64,000 nucleotides of DNA from Streptomyces sp. ISL-96. GTDB taxonomy: Bacteria > Actinomycetota > Actinomycetes > Streptomycetales > Streptomycetaceae. The stretch lies in NCBI RefSeq assembly GCF_018614035.1, contig NZ_JAGGPA010000026.1:170330-234329 (forward strand), given 5' to 3'. A model generated the notes under the pieces. That model ran no database searches. It had not been told where the DNA came from and worked only from the letters and a program-made list of their open reading frames with translations. Positions 9,542-17,699 of this stretch are shown in pieces. How positions within the stretch are numbered: the first letter of the stretch is position 1; every line of letters begins with the position of its first letter. Position numbers and translations under genes: made by a program.

Positions 9542-10582
9542 CTACGGGGTCTCCAAGCGGGTGGCGATCTCGTTCCACCGGGTGGCGATCACCCGCGCGA
9601 CGTGTGCGACGCTCGCCATCTGATGCGCCGGCATCCGCATCACCCGGTCCGTGTCCTCCTCGTAGATGAGGCGGGACTCCAGCCAGCGGACCAGCGCCCG
9701 CCCGTCGTCGCTGTACCTGATGGCGGGATCCCTCTTGAGGGAGTCCAAGGTGGCGACGATCTCTGCCAGCCCGGACGATGCGGACTCCGCCGTGGCTGAT
9801 GCCCTCACCTCACCCGTGCTGTTCTGGCAGGGGACGGAGGCGGCCCCTGCGGCTGCGGCCCCGGCGGTCCCTGGCGTCATACGGCCCCGTACATCCCGTG
9901 CGGTCTCCACGGAGACTCCCGCCGAGCTCGCGATGTCACGCAGCGATGCCTGCGGATTCCGCATGATCTCCGCCTGCGCCCTCCGTCGCCCGTCGGCGGG
10001 ATCGAGTGGACGAACCCGCCCGTCGAGACCGACCCTGACATCGGGCTGGGCGGCCGGATCGCCTTGTCGTTGCCGAATGGAACCAATGGTCTTGTGGTCC
10101 AGCCCGACCCTGGCCGCGATGGAACGGTTGGACCACTCAGGGAAATTGTGCAGAATTCTCTGGGCGGCCTTCTTGCGATCCCTCAGTGAGAGCGGCAGGC
10201 CATGTCGTATGTTGGATTCCACGGACAGCAGGAAGGATTCCTCCTCCGACCCGTCGAAGTACATCACGTCGATAGTCCGGTAATTTCTCATCCTGGCCGC
10301 GTCGAGTCGGTGTATGCCGTCGATGACTCGCATGGTGGGGCGGTGCACGAGGATCGGAGGTAACTCGCCCTCCAGCCCCGACAGAAGTTTTACGTGCTCT
10401 TGATCTATGCCGTTCGAGCGGGGAGAATCCCCCTCGCGCAGTAATTCGATCGGAACGCTGGAGACTAAACCTGATAGTCCCGCCAGATTCGACGGTTCGG
10501 ATTCGGACCCGATTGAGTCGCCTGCGGGCGACAGTGGCGCGGCGATGGCGATGCGGGCAACCTGGCTTCCTCGGCGGCTCAA
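9542..10582 (-). CDS. StrR-like ParB-domain pathway regulator
   Basis: The 346-residue protein resembles StrR/NovG, the activators of streptomycin and aminocoumarin clusters. A ParB-like domain holds PPILVHRPTMRVIDGIHRLDAA and SNIRHGLPLSLRDRK, and a helix-turn-helix follows near WSNRSIAARVGLDHKTIGSIRQR. A second HTH-like stretch is ASLRDIASSAGVSVETARDV. The only available start near the N-terminus is TTG at 10582, exactly where the opposing NRPS remnant begins, so the 5' end may have been disturbed. Codons 39 and 47 are TTA, predicting dependence on bldA. Its target genes are not obvious, and the cluster it served may be largely gone. Confidence 0.8.
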   Translation of the reverse strand: MSRRGSQVARIAIAAPLSPAGDSIGSESEPSNLAGLSGLVSSVPIELLREGDSPRSNGIDQEHVKLLSGLEGELPPILVHRPTMRVIDGIHRLDAARMRNYRTIDVMYFDGSEEESFLLSVESNIRHGLPLSLRDRKKAAQRILHNFPEWSNRSIAARVGLDHKTIGSIRQRQGDPAAQPDVRVGLDGRVRPLDPADGRRRAQAEIMRNPQASLRDIASSAGVSVETARDVRGRMTPGTAGAAAAGAASVPCQNSTGEVRASATAESASSGLAEIVATLDSLKRDPAIRYSDDGRALVRWLESRLIYEEDTDRVMRMPAHQMASVAHVARVIATRWNEIATRLETP

Positions 10583-11286
10583 TTGCCGATCTGTCCGCCC
10601 TCGTCCCCGTCATCGCCGCGGTCGACATCCGGTTGCGGCGAAGCCCGTTCCACAACGAGATGTCGCGGCACCGCTACGACGCCGTCCTGCGCAAGGCCGG
10701 CGGGCCCACCACGGTCACCGACGTGAGCGACTGCCCGAGCCTCGTCTGGGGCGCCGACGTGCACGACCTCTCCGAACTCGCCGGCCGTGCGACCGCGACG
10801 CGATCACCGGTTCGCATTGTCGAGATCCCCAACGCCCGTATCACCGGGGAGGTACGCGCCCTGCGGGCCCTCGGCGAGGGCGACGCGGCAGGGGCCGCCG
10901 TCGCGCTGACCGAGCCGGACCCCGCTGCGGTGGATCCCGAGACGCTGGCGCGCCGGGTCGAGTCCGTCCTGGACGTCGCCCTGACCCTTGCTCACGACCG
11001 TCCCGGCCACTTCGAGGCCGTACTCGTCCCCAGGCGGCCGGTCCGCCCGGCTCTCACAGGCACCTACCGCCACCCAGCCCAGGCCCCGGCACGTCCCGGG
11101 CCCCTGGCCGAGATCCCGGCCGCGGCCCACCAGGCGGGAAGGTTCGCCGATCGACTGCACGGTTGGCTCCACGAGCGACTGGGCGACCGTGCGAAGTCGG
11201 TCGAGATCGTCGTCCTCGACGCGCTTCCGCTCGGCCCGGACGGCGTCCCAGCCCCGCGGGCCGCCGACCGGACGACCGCCCCATAA
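10579..11286 (+). pseudogene. 3' remnant of an NRPS methyltransferase/adenylation module
   Basis: From about 10579 the frame matches the end of an N-methyltransferase embedded in a peptide-synthetase adenylation domain. Visible pieces are VDIRLRRSPFHNEMSRHRYDAVL and VRIVEIPNARITGEVRALRALGEGD. The tail LHGWLHERLGDRAKSVEIVVLDALPLGPDG resembles the end of an adenylation domain, but the usual 'YMVPS' and 'GKVDRRAL' motifs are degenerate. The rest of the module, carrier domain included, is absent, so this cannot be a working synthetase. The family assignment is from recognition, not alignment. Confidence 0.6.
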
Positions 11287-11344
11287 CACGGCCGATGGCC
11301 ATCCGAACTCCCCTCCAGCCCCCTCACGAAAGGTGATTGCAACC

Positions 11345-11836
11345 ATGCCTGTCGACATCGACGACACCGGGATCCCCACCGACGAGACCGAGCTCCGTGC
11401 CCACAACCGGGCCATCGTCGAGCGGTACATGACGACTCTCGGCGAAGACCGTCTGAAGCGGCACCTGCTGTTCACGGAGGACGGCATCGGCGGTCTGTGG
11501 ACATCGGACAGCGGAGAGCCGATCGTGACTCGCGGCCGCGACCGGCTCGGAGAGCACGCGGTGTGGTCCCTGCGGTGCTTCCCCGACTGGGTCTGGACGA
11601 ACATCGAGATCTTCGACACCCAGGACCCCAACCGCTTCTGGGTCGAATGCGACGGGGAAGGAAAGATCATCTTTCCGGGCTATCCGGAGGGCCACTATGA
11701 AAATCACTTCATCCACTCGTTCCTCTTCGAGAACGGGAAGATCAAGGCACAGCGAGAGTTCATGAATCCCGCACGACAGTTCCAGGCGCTCGGTATCGCC
11801 CTTCCCGAGATCAAGCGCGAAGGCATTCCGACATGA
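11345..11836 (+). CDS. phzB: PhzA/PhzB-like phenazine biosynthesis protein
   Basis: The 163-residue protein is a small NTF2/SnoaL-fold protein of the PhzA/B type. Family-characteristic stretches are NRAIVERYMTTLGEDRLKRH, FTEDGIGGLW, CFPDWVWTNIEIFDTQDPNRFWVEC, GYPEGHYENHFIHSFL and REFMNPARQFQALGI. In phenazine producers PhzA/B acts at the step that forms the tricyclic skeleton. No phzC, D, E, F or G is in this window, so the gene is an orphan: a relic or a protein with a changed role. ATG 11345 has AAGGTGA upstream. It lies 58 nt after the NRPS remnant. Confidence 0.85.
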   Translation: MPVDIDDTGIPTDETELRAHNRAIVERYMTTLGEDRLKRHLLFTEDGIGGLWTSDSGEPIVTRGRDRLGEHAVWSLRCFPDWVWTNIEIFDTQDPNRFWVECDGEGKIIFPGYPEGHYENHFIHSFLFENGKIKAQREFMNPARQFQALGIALPEIKREGIPT

Positions 11837-12027
11837 CCTCCGCCCGAGGAGCTGTCGGCCGGCCGGCCGCGCTGTGACGAGGGGCTGATCCGGAGGGGGC
11901 CGGGTGCGCGGCGGCCCCACCCCGCCGGCTGCCACCCGCGGAACCGACCGCCCGGCCCCCCGTGCCCTCCGAGCAGCGCGTCAGCGCACCCAGGCCCCTT
12001 TCCCGCCAGCGCGAAAGCTGTCGTCTC

Positions 12028-12570
12028 ATGACCATCGACTCGCTGAAACTGCCGATCGCCGAGAAGACTCCCCACGACCCAGCCCTCGGCCCGCCCGGGC
12101 AGCCGGCGGCCCCGGCCTCTCAGGACCTCGTCGCGTACATCGCCCTCCTCACCCAGGCCGTCGAAAGCGCCGACCCGGGACCCGCCGCGCCCGGCGGCTG
12201 GGAGGAACGGGAGCGGCTGCGCTTCTCCACCTGGGTACGCCAGGTCTACGAGCACCCGCTGTCGCCGAGCGCCCTCGCCTTCCCGATCAGCCGGCTCATC
12301 CGGGAGGTCCAGCTGCGCGAAGCCGCCGGACTCGCCTTCCGGATAGACGTCGGCCGGGCCCGCGCGAAGCCCGCCAAGCCGTCCGCCGAGGTCCGGGCCA
12401 CAGCCGCGGTCGCCGCGGCCTGGGCGATCGTCGCGGACGCGCTGTCCCGGTCGCCGCGGCCGCCGCGCGAGCGCGTTGTCGGCGACGTGTGGCAGATCGT
12501 ACGAGAAACCATCGAGCCCGTCCTCAGGCCCACGGGCACCGTCTTCCCGTGCTCCCACAACACTTGGTGA
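12028..12570 (+). CDS. Hypothetical protein
   Basis: The 180-residue protein is not recognised. It is Ala/Arg/Pro rich and probably mostly helical (LVAYIALLTQAVESADPG; ALAFPISRLIREVQLREAAG), with no signal peptide or membrane segment. The ATG at 12028 is the likely start; a GTG 66 nt upstream is possible. It is the last gene before the right-hand repeat, with its stop 13 nt from that copy. It could belong to the same lost cluster as the PhzB-like gene. Confidence 0.5.
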   Translation: MTIDSLKLPIAEKTPHDPALGPPGQPAAPASQDLVAYIALLTQAVESADPGPAAPGGWEERERLRFSTWVRQVYEHPLSPSALAFPISRLIREVQLREAAGLAFRIDVGRARAKPAKPSAEVRATAAVAAAWAIVADALSRSPRPPRERVVGDVWQIVRETIEPVLRPTGTVFPCSHNTW

Positions 12571-12582
12571 ACGCCGAGAAAC

Positions 12583-12613
12583 GGCTCCACACCTCAGATG
12601 TCCCTCTGACCTG
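12583..12613 (+). repeat. Right copy of the imperfect direct repeat (candidate attR)
   Basis: GGCTCCAC, CC, AGATG and CCCTCTGACCTG appear in the same order as in the left copy at 3163-3192. Here only the last 7 bases of the tRNA are represented, not the T-arm. Confidence 0.5.
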
Positions 12614-12641
12614 TTTCCGCAGGTCAGAGGGACATTTTTTG
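12599..12641 (+). terminator. Strong rho-independent terminator
   Basis: TGTCCCTCTGACCTG and its perfect 15-nt complement flank a 6-nt loop and are followed by TTTTTT on the plus strand. It closes the accessory segment and shields the minus-strand response regulator, whose stop is at 12644. Confidence 0.9.
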
Positions 12642-12643
12642 TT

Positions 12644-13303
12644 TCACAGCGCGGCGTCCCGGGCGAGCAGTGCCGCCTGTACGCGGTTCTCGCAGCCCAG
12701 CTTCGCGAGGATCCGGCTGACGTATGTCTTGACCGTGGCCTCGCTCATGTGGAGCCGCTTGCCCGCGTCGGCGTTGGACAGGCCCTCGCCGAGCAGCGCG
12801 AGGACGTCCCGCTCCCGCACGCTCAGCGCCGTGACGAGCTGCCGCGCGCGCTCGGCGCGGGCCGGCGCCCGCCCCGAGGCGAGCTGTTCCACGACGTGCC
12901 GGGTCGCCCCCGGCGACAGGTAGGCGTTCCCGGCCGCGGCGGCCCGTACCGCACGGATCAGCTCGGCCGGGGCGGAGTCCTTCAGCAGGAAGCCCACGCC
13001 GCCGCTCTCCAGGGCACGCAGGACGTTCTCCCGCTCGCCGAACGTCGTCAGTACGATCACGCGCGTGCCCGGCACCGCCCTGCCCAGTTCGGCGAGGGCG
13101 GTGAGCCCGTCCATCACCGGCATCTGAAGGTCGAGCAGCACCACGTCCGGCGCGTGGACGCGCGCCAGGTCGACGGCCTCGCGGCCGTTCGCCGCCTCCG
13201 CCACGACCTCGATGGCCCGGTCCGAGGTGAGGATCATCCGGATGCCCGCCCGGATGAGGGGCTCGTCATCGGCGATCACGACCCTGACGTGCGCAGCCGT
13301 CAT
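12644..13303 (-). CDS. NarL/LuxR-family response regulator
   Basis: This is a 219-residue two-component regulator. The receiver domain carries the acidic pair in IADDEP, the phospho-acceptor Asp in DVVLLDLQMP, Thr in VLTTFGE and Lys in FLLKDSAP. The LuxR HTH at the C-terminus reads LSVRERDVLALLGEGLSNADAGKRLHMS. ATG 13303 follows a GGGGGGA ribosome site; upstream codons belong to the intergenic gap. The sensor kinase ends 27 nt upstream on the same strand, so the pair is one operon. Confidence 0.93.
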   Translation of the reverse strand: MTAAHVRVVIADDEPLIRAGIRMILTSDRAIEVVAEAANGREAVDLARVHAPDVVLLDLQMPVMDGLTALAELGRAVPGTRVIVLTTFGERENVLRALESGGVGFLLKDSAPAELIRAVRAAAAGNAYLSPGATRHVVEQLASGRAPARAERARQLVTALSVRERDVLALLGEGLSNADAGKRLHMSEATVKTYVSRILAKLGCENRVQAALLARDAAL

Positions 13304-13330
13304 GCTTGTCCCCCCACAGCTGCCGCGCAT

Positions 13331-15076
13331 CTACTGCTCGACGTCGTACGACTTCTTCTCGATCAGCTTGCCGTCCCTGAAGCAGAAGCGGAACACCGGC
13401 TCCTGCGTCATGCTGTCGCCGAACTCCGAGGAGGCGAGGACCAGGCAGTCGGACCCCTCCGGCTCCTCGGGTCCGGTGCCGTCGAGGCCCGACGTCATGA
13501 AGGAATCCCCGTCCGGCAGGCGGTCGCGGACCTCCGTCTCCGACGTGCCGACCTTCACCGCCTCGTACACGCTCGGCTCGATCATGCCTTTGTCCACCGA
13601 ACCTATGAGGAAGAACAGTCCGAGCCCGCCCACGATCACCAGCAGCACCGCTGCCACCACCGCGATCCCGCAGCCCAGTACGACCCCACCGGCCCTGCCC
13701 CCGCGCCCACCGCTCATCGCCAGCTCCCTCTGCACAACGGTCCAGTCCACGACCGGACCACCGTCGCCGACAGGGACCGAAGGAGACTGCTGGCGGAAGT
13801 CGTCCTCCACATCGACCAAAGGCGCTCCGAAAGGCGCTGAGCCCGTGGCCGGCGGGAGGCCGTCGGCGCCGTACGGCAGGACGCCCGCGACCCGGAAGCC
13901 CCCGCCGTCCGTACGCCCGGCGTGGACCATGCCGCCCACCAGCCGGGCCCGCTCGCGCAGGCCCGTCAGGCCCTGCCCGCCGCTGACGACGTCACCCGGG
14001 TCCGCCGGGGCGGGGCCGTTCGCGATCTCGACGATCAGCGAGTCCGGTTCGTACCGCAGCTCAACGGTGATCGCGGCGCCCGGCGCGTGCTTGTACGCGT
14101 TGGTCAGCGCCTCCTGCACGATCCTGTACGCCGCGTGACCGGCGGCCGCGGCCAGCGGACGCCGCCCGCCCGTACACCGCAGCTCCACCTCGTTGCCGGC
14201 CGCCCGCGCCGCCTCCACCAGGCCCTCGATGCCCGCGACGCCGCGGGCAGCCGGGTGCGGATCCTCGCCGGGCGGCGCAGCGGGCGCGGTGGCCGCGTCG
14301 TCCCGCTCCACGCCGTCGCGCAGGATGCCGACGACCTCGCGCAGTTCGTGCATGGCGGCCACCGAAGCGTTCCGCAGTACGCCCACGCCCTCACTCTGAC
14401 GGTCGGTCAGCGCCGGGTCGACCTCCAGAGCTCCCGTGTGGACGGAGATCAGCGCCAGCTGGTGGCCCAGGCTGTCGTGCATGTCCTGGGCGATCCGCTG
14501 CCGCTCGCGCAGCCGTGCCTGGCCGGCCACCATGGCGCGCTCGCGCAGCAGTTGGGCGTTGTGGGTCTGCAGGGCGTGCAGCAGCGTGCGGCGCTGGGCC
14601 CAGTAGCGGCTGGCGAGGCCCGGTACGACGGTGGTCGCGAGGAAGTACAGGGTGCTGAACAGGATCAGTGCCAGCGGGGTGTACCGCGGCCACTCGGCGG
14701 TGACCCCGATGCTGACGGACAGGACGTACGACGTGGTGAACGCCGCCAGCGCCCGCCCGGCTCCGGGGATCCGGCGTCCCGCCGACCACCCCGACACCAT
14801 CAGCAGCGGCCCGAAGCCGGCCAGTACGCCCGCCGCGCCGCCCGAGATCACCAGCACACTCGCGGGCAGCCGGCGGCGCAGCAGCGACAGCACGGCGACG
14901 GCGAGCGCGGTAGCGAACTGCACCAGTCCGGTGCTGCCCATGACCTCCTGGGCGCCGGCCGCGAGCAGCGCCAGGACCGCGGCGAGTACGGCCTCGCCCG
15001 CGATCCGGCGCCCGGACCAGGGATCGGGGCCTGTCAGCCACTGCCGTCCGGCCCTGATCTTCGATGGCATGTCCAC
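13331..15076 (-). CDS. Sensor histidine kinase with an extra C-terminal membrane module
   Basis: The first 400 residues are a typical NarL-partner kinase: several N-terminal membrane helices, the HisKA_3 box RERQRIAQDMHDSLGHQLALI with the phospho-accepting His, and a HATPase domain ending GGQGLTGLRERARLVGG. Instead of stopping there, the protein (581 residues) continues through a linker into another hydrophobic helix (VVLGCGIAVVAAVLLVIVGGLGLFFLI) and about 95 residues, VYEAVKVGTSETEVRDRLPDG onward, which recall small SmpA/BamE-like folds. The extension could sense the outside of the cell; this is inference. A second Met two codons in is an alternative start. Confidence 0.88.
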   Translation of the reverse strand: MDMPSKIRAGRQWLTGPDPWSGRRIAGEAVLAAVLALLAAGAQEVMGSTGLVQFATALAVAVLSLLRRRLPASVLVISGGAAGVLAGFGPLLMVSGWSAGRRIPGAGRALAAFTTSYVLSVSIGVTAEWPRYTPLALILFSTLYFLATTVVPGLASRYWAQRRTLLHALQTHNAQLLRERAMVAGQARLRERQRIAQDMHDSLGHQLALISVHTGALEVDPALTDRQSEGVGVLRNASVAAMHELREVVGILRDGVERDDAATAPAAPPGEDPHPAARGVAGIEGLVEAARAAGNEVELRCTGGRRPLAAAAGHAAYRIVQEALTNAYKHAPGAAITVELRYEPDSLIVEIANGPAPADPGDVVSGGQGLTGLRERARLVGGMVHAGRTDGGGFRVAGVLPYGADGLPPATGSAPFGAPLVDVEDDFRQQSPSVPVGDGGPVVDWTVVQRELAMSGGRGGRAGGVVLGCGIAVVAAVLLVIVGGLGLFFLIGSVDKGMIEPSVYEAVKVGTSETEVRDRLPDGDSFMTSGLDGTGPEEPEGSDCLVLASSEFGDSMTQEPVFRFCFRDGKLIEKKSYDVEQ

Positions 15077-15186
15077 GGCCGCACTCTAGGCGGACCCCCG
15101 CGGCCGTTACGGCCCACTTTCGTCGCCCCGGGCCGCTACCAAAGAGAACACCGCGGCGACGCGGCGAAAGAGCGGCGAAAAGAAAC

Positions 15187-15220
15187 GGGTGCCTGGAGAC
15201 CCGAAGGTCTCCAGGCACCC
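15187..15220. terminator. Terminator hairpin
   Basis: GGGTGCCTGGAGACC and its perfect complement enclose a CGAA tetraloop. It follows the DUF5324 gene on the minus strand and precedes the kinase promoter. Confidence 0.85.
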
Positions 15221-15242
15221 GCCGGCACCCGTGGGCGTACCG

Positions 15243-15953
15243 TCAGTCGTTCTTCCGGTCGCGCTCCGCCGCCTCGGCTTCGGCCTCGGCCTGCTTGGCC
15301 TGGACATCGGGGTCCAGCACCGCCTGACCGCTGCCGTCGACCGAGGTCAGCGGCGCACGGTCGGAGACCTCGGTGGCGGCAGGGGGCTCGACCAGCCAGT
15401 CCGGGTTGGCCTGCTTGTCCCACCACTTCCAGGCCGCGAAGGCGCCGCCCGCCAGCACGCCGACGACCGCGAGGCCCTTGGCCAGCCGGCCGGCCTTGGC
15501 CCGCCGCTCATGCCTCTTGACGAGCTTGCGGATGTCCTTCGCCGTGATCTGTCCGCGCAGGGCGGCCACGGCGGCCGCACTGCGCGCGGCTGCCGCCTCG
15601 CGTACGGGCTGAGCGGCCGCCATCGCATGCTCTACGCGCGGAACGGTGTAGTCGGCGGCCTGCCGGGCCGCGTGCCGGGTGCGTACAGCAGCCCGGTGTG
15701 CCGCCACGTCGACCTTCGGCGGCACGTGCGTACGGGCCTGCTCTATGCGCGGCGCCACATGCGCCCCGTACTGGACACGGGCCTGACGCTTGGCCTTCGA
15801 CACCTTCGGCGCGAGCCGAACGCGGGCGTCGTGCGCGTATTGCGTGGCCTGTTCCTTGGCCGTACCGGCGTAGGGCGCCACCACTTCCGCGGCGTGCAGC
15901 ACGCTTTCCTTCGCCGATTCGGATGCGGCGCGCACGCTGTCGATGCGGGTCAC
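15243..15953 (-). CDS. DUF5324 family protein
   Basis: The 236-residue protein begins VTRIDSVRAASESAKESVLHAAEVVAPYA, a long charged Ala-rich helical region that looks like a coiled coil or surface-associated filament. A hydrophobic stretch (AKGLAVVGVLAGGAFAAWKWW) and an acidic tail ending EAEAAERDRKND follow. GTG 15953 is chosen because AAGGAGGAGG sits 6-8 nt upstream, while farther upstream codons lack a site. The family is known from actinomycetes without an assigned function. Confidence 0.82.
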   Translation of the reverse strand: MTRIDSVRAASESAKESVLHAAEVVAPYAGTAKEQATQYAHDARVRLAPKVSKAKRQARVQYGAHVAPRIEQARTHVPPKVDVAAHRAAVRTRHAARQAADYTVPRVEHAMAAAQPVREAAAARSAAAVAALRGQITAKDIRKLVKRHERRAKAGRLAKGLAVVGVLAGGAFAAWKWWDKQANPDWLVEPPAATEVSDRAPLTSVDGSGQAVLDPDVQAKQAEAEAEAAERDRKND

Positions 15954-16196
15954 TGGATCCTCCTCCTTGGTGGCGGTTCGGTTTATCGCCTGTCCACCCA
16001 TTTCGAAATCATGCCTGCCGAAGGCCATCACGGCACGTGCGGGCGGGCATCCGGGTCATGGGTGGCGACTCGGGGCAAACCCCGCGTACGACACTGTCAT
16101 GGTTCGCCGTCCCGCGTGGCGGTTCGGCGGCTACTCGTCCCAAACCCTCCGTGGGAGGATCGGGACACGTCAGTGAAAACTCAAGGAAGGCAGCAC

Positions 16197-16724
16197 GTGG
16201 CCGAGCAGCTCTACGCCACCCTGAAGACCAGCCGGGGCGACATTCAGATCCGGCTTCTGCCGAACCACGCGCCGAAGACGGTCAAGAACTTCGTCGAACT
16301 GGCACAGGGTGCTCGGGAGTGGACGAACCCCGAAACGGGGCACAAGACCACGGGCCGGCTGTACGACGGCACTGTCTTCCACCGCGTGATCCGCGACTTC
16401 ATGATCCAGGGCGGCGACCCGCTGGGCAACGGCACCGGCGGCCCCGGCTACGAGTTCAAGGACGAGTTCCACCCCGACCTCGCCTTCGACCGGCCCTACC
16501 TGCTGGCGATGGCGAACGCCGGCCCGGCCACGAACGGCTCGCAGTTCTTCATCACCGTCTCCCCGACGATGTGGCTGACGGGCAAGCACACCATCTTCGG
16601 CGAGGTCACCGACCCCAGGAGCCAGAAGGTCGTGGACGCCATCGCGGGTACGCAGACCAATCCGCGCACCGCCCGCCCGGTCACCGACGTGGTCATCGAG
16701 TCGGTCGTCGTCGAAACCCGCTGA
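16197..16724 (+). CDS. Cyclophilin-type peptidyl-prolyl isomerase
   Basis: The 175-residue cytoplasmic enzyme catalyses cis-trans isomerisation of proline bonds. Signature stretches are TVFHRVIRDFMIQGGDPLGNGTGGPGYEF (catalytic Arg in FHRV, Gln in MIQGGD), MANAGPATNGSQFFITV and HTIFGEV. There is no signal peptide. GTG 16197 with AAGGAAGG upstream is the start; an in-frame opening reaching further left is not coding. Confidence 0.95.
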   Translation: MAEQLYATLKTSRGDIQIRLLPNHAPKTVKNFVELAQGAREWTNPETGHKTTGRLYDGTVFHRVIRDFMIQGGDPLGNGTGGPGYEFKDEFHPDLAFDRPYLLAMANAGPATNGSQFFITVSPTMWLTGKHTIFGEVTDPRSQKVVDAIAGTQTNPRTARPVTDVVIESVVVETR

Positions 16725-16755
16725 AGACGCCTCGGCCGACCGCCGGGAACCAAAC

Positions 16756-16790
16756 CGCCCCGTCCATCCGTACTGGATAGGCGGGGCGTT
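16756..16790 (+). terminator. Terminator after the cyclophilin gene
   Basis: CGCCCCGTCCATCC pairs with GGATAGGCGGGGCG around a GTACT loop, with two non-Watson-Crick positions. It is followed by only TT. Confidence 0.6.
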
Positions 16791-16850
16791 GCACTGAGCA
16801 GTACCGCTGCACCGCCAAGAGTCACACCTAGGGACACTGGGGACGGACCG

Positions 16851-17699
16851 ATGGACCACTGCTACCGGCACCCGGGCCGGGAGACGGGCATCCGCTGCAC
16901 GCGCTGCGAACGCCCGATCTGTCCCGAGTGCATGATCAGCGCGTCGGTGGGCTTCCAGTGCCCGGACTGTGTCCGCGAAGGCTCCGGTACGGGCCGTTCC
17001 CCGGCCCCGAACCAGCCGCGCACGCTCGCGGGCGGCACGATCGCCGCCGATCCCCGGCTGGTAACCAAGATCCTGCTGGCCATCAACGTGGCGCTGTTCA
17101 TCGCCGTGCAGGCCCGCGCAGGGCTCGTCGATGATCTCGCGCTGGTCGGCGCGTGGCCGCCCAGCCCGCACGTACCCGTCGAAGGCGTCACGACCGGCGA
17201 GTACTACCGGCTCTTCACCTCGATGTTCCTGCACGAGGCGCCATGGCACATCGTGTTCAACATGCTGGGCCTGTGGTGGCTCGGAGGCCCACTGGAGGCG
17301 GCGCTCGGCCGGGCGCGCTTCCTGGCGCTCTACCTGATCTCCGGCCTGGCCGGCAGCGCGCTCACGTACCTCCTCGCCGCTCCCTCACAGGGCTCGCTCG
17401 GCGCGTCCGGCGCCGTCTTCGGGCTTCTCGGCGCGACCGCCGTCCTGATGCGTCGCATGAATTACGACTTGAAGCCCGTCCTGATGCTTCTCGCGGTGAA
17501 CCTGATCATCACGATCGCCTTCAGCGACTTCATCGCCTGGCAGGCGCACGTCGGCGGTCTCGTCGCCGGCACCGTCGTCGCGGCCGCCATGGTGCACGCC
17601 CCGCGCGAGCACCGGACGCTGGTGCAGTACGGCACCTGCGGGCTGGTGCTGCTCGTAACCGCCGTACTCGTCGTGGCGAGAACCGCCATGCTCACCTGA
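16851..17699 (+). CDS. Rhomboid-family intramembrane serine protease with zinc-binding head
   Basis: The 282-residue protein starts with a B-box-like zinc head containing Cys and His ligands (CYRHPGRETGIRCTRCERPICPECM, then CPDC). A six-helix rhomboid core follows. The catalytic Ser lies in LGASGAVFGLLGA and the catalytic His in WQAHVGGLVAG; the family also has HIVFNMLGLWWLGGPLE, seen here. It should cleave membrane proteins inside the bilayer. Substrates are unknown. Confidence 0.93.
   Translation: MDHCYRHPGRETGIRCTRCERPICPECMISASVGFQCPDCVREGSGTGRSPAPNQPRTLAGGTIAADPRLVTKILLAINVALFIAVQARAGLVDDLALVGAWPPSPHVPVEGVTTGEYYRLFTSMFLHEAPWHIVFNMLGLWWLGGPLEAALGRARFLALYLISGLAGSALTYLLAAPSQGSLGASGAVFGLLGATAVLMRRMNYDLKPVLMLLAVNLIITIAFSDFIAWQAHVGGLVAGTVVAAAMVHAPREHRTLVQYGTCGLVLLVTAVLVVARTAMLT

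Noticed and set aside
12476..13840. Plus-strand open frame of 454 codons
   Set aside because: It is antisense to the two-component genes, passes through a strong terminator, and shows no family features.
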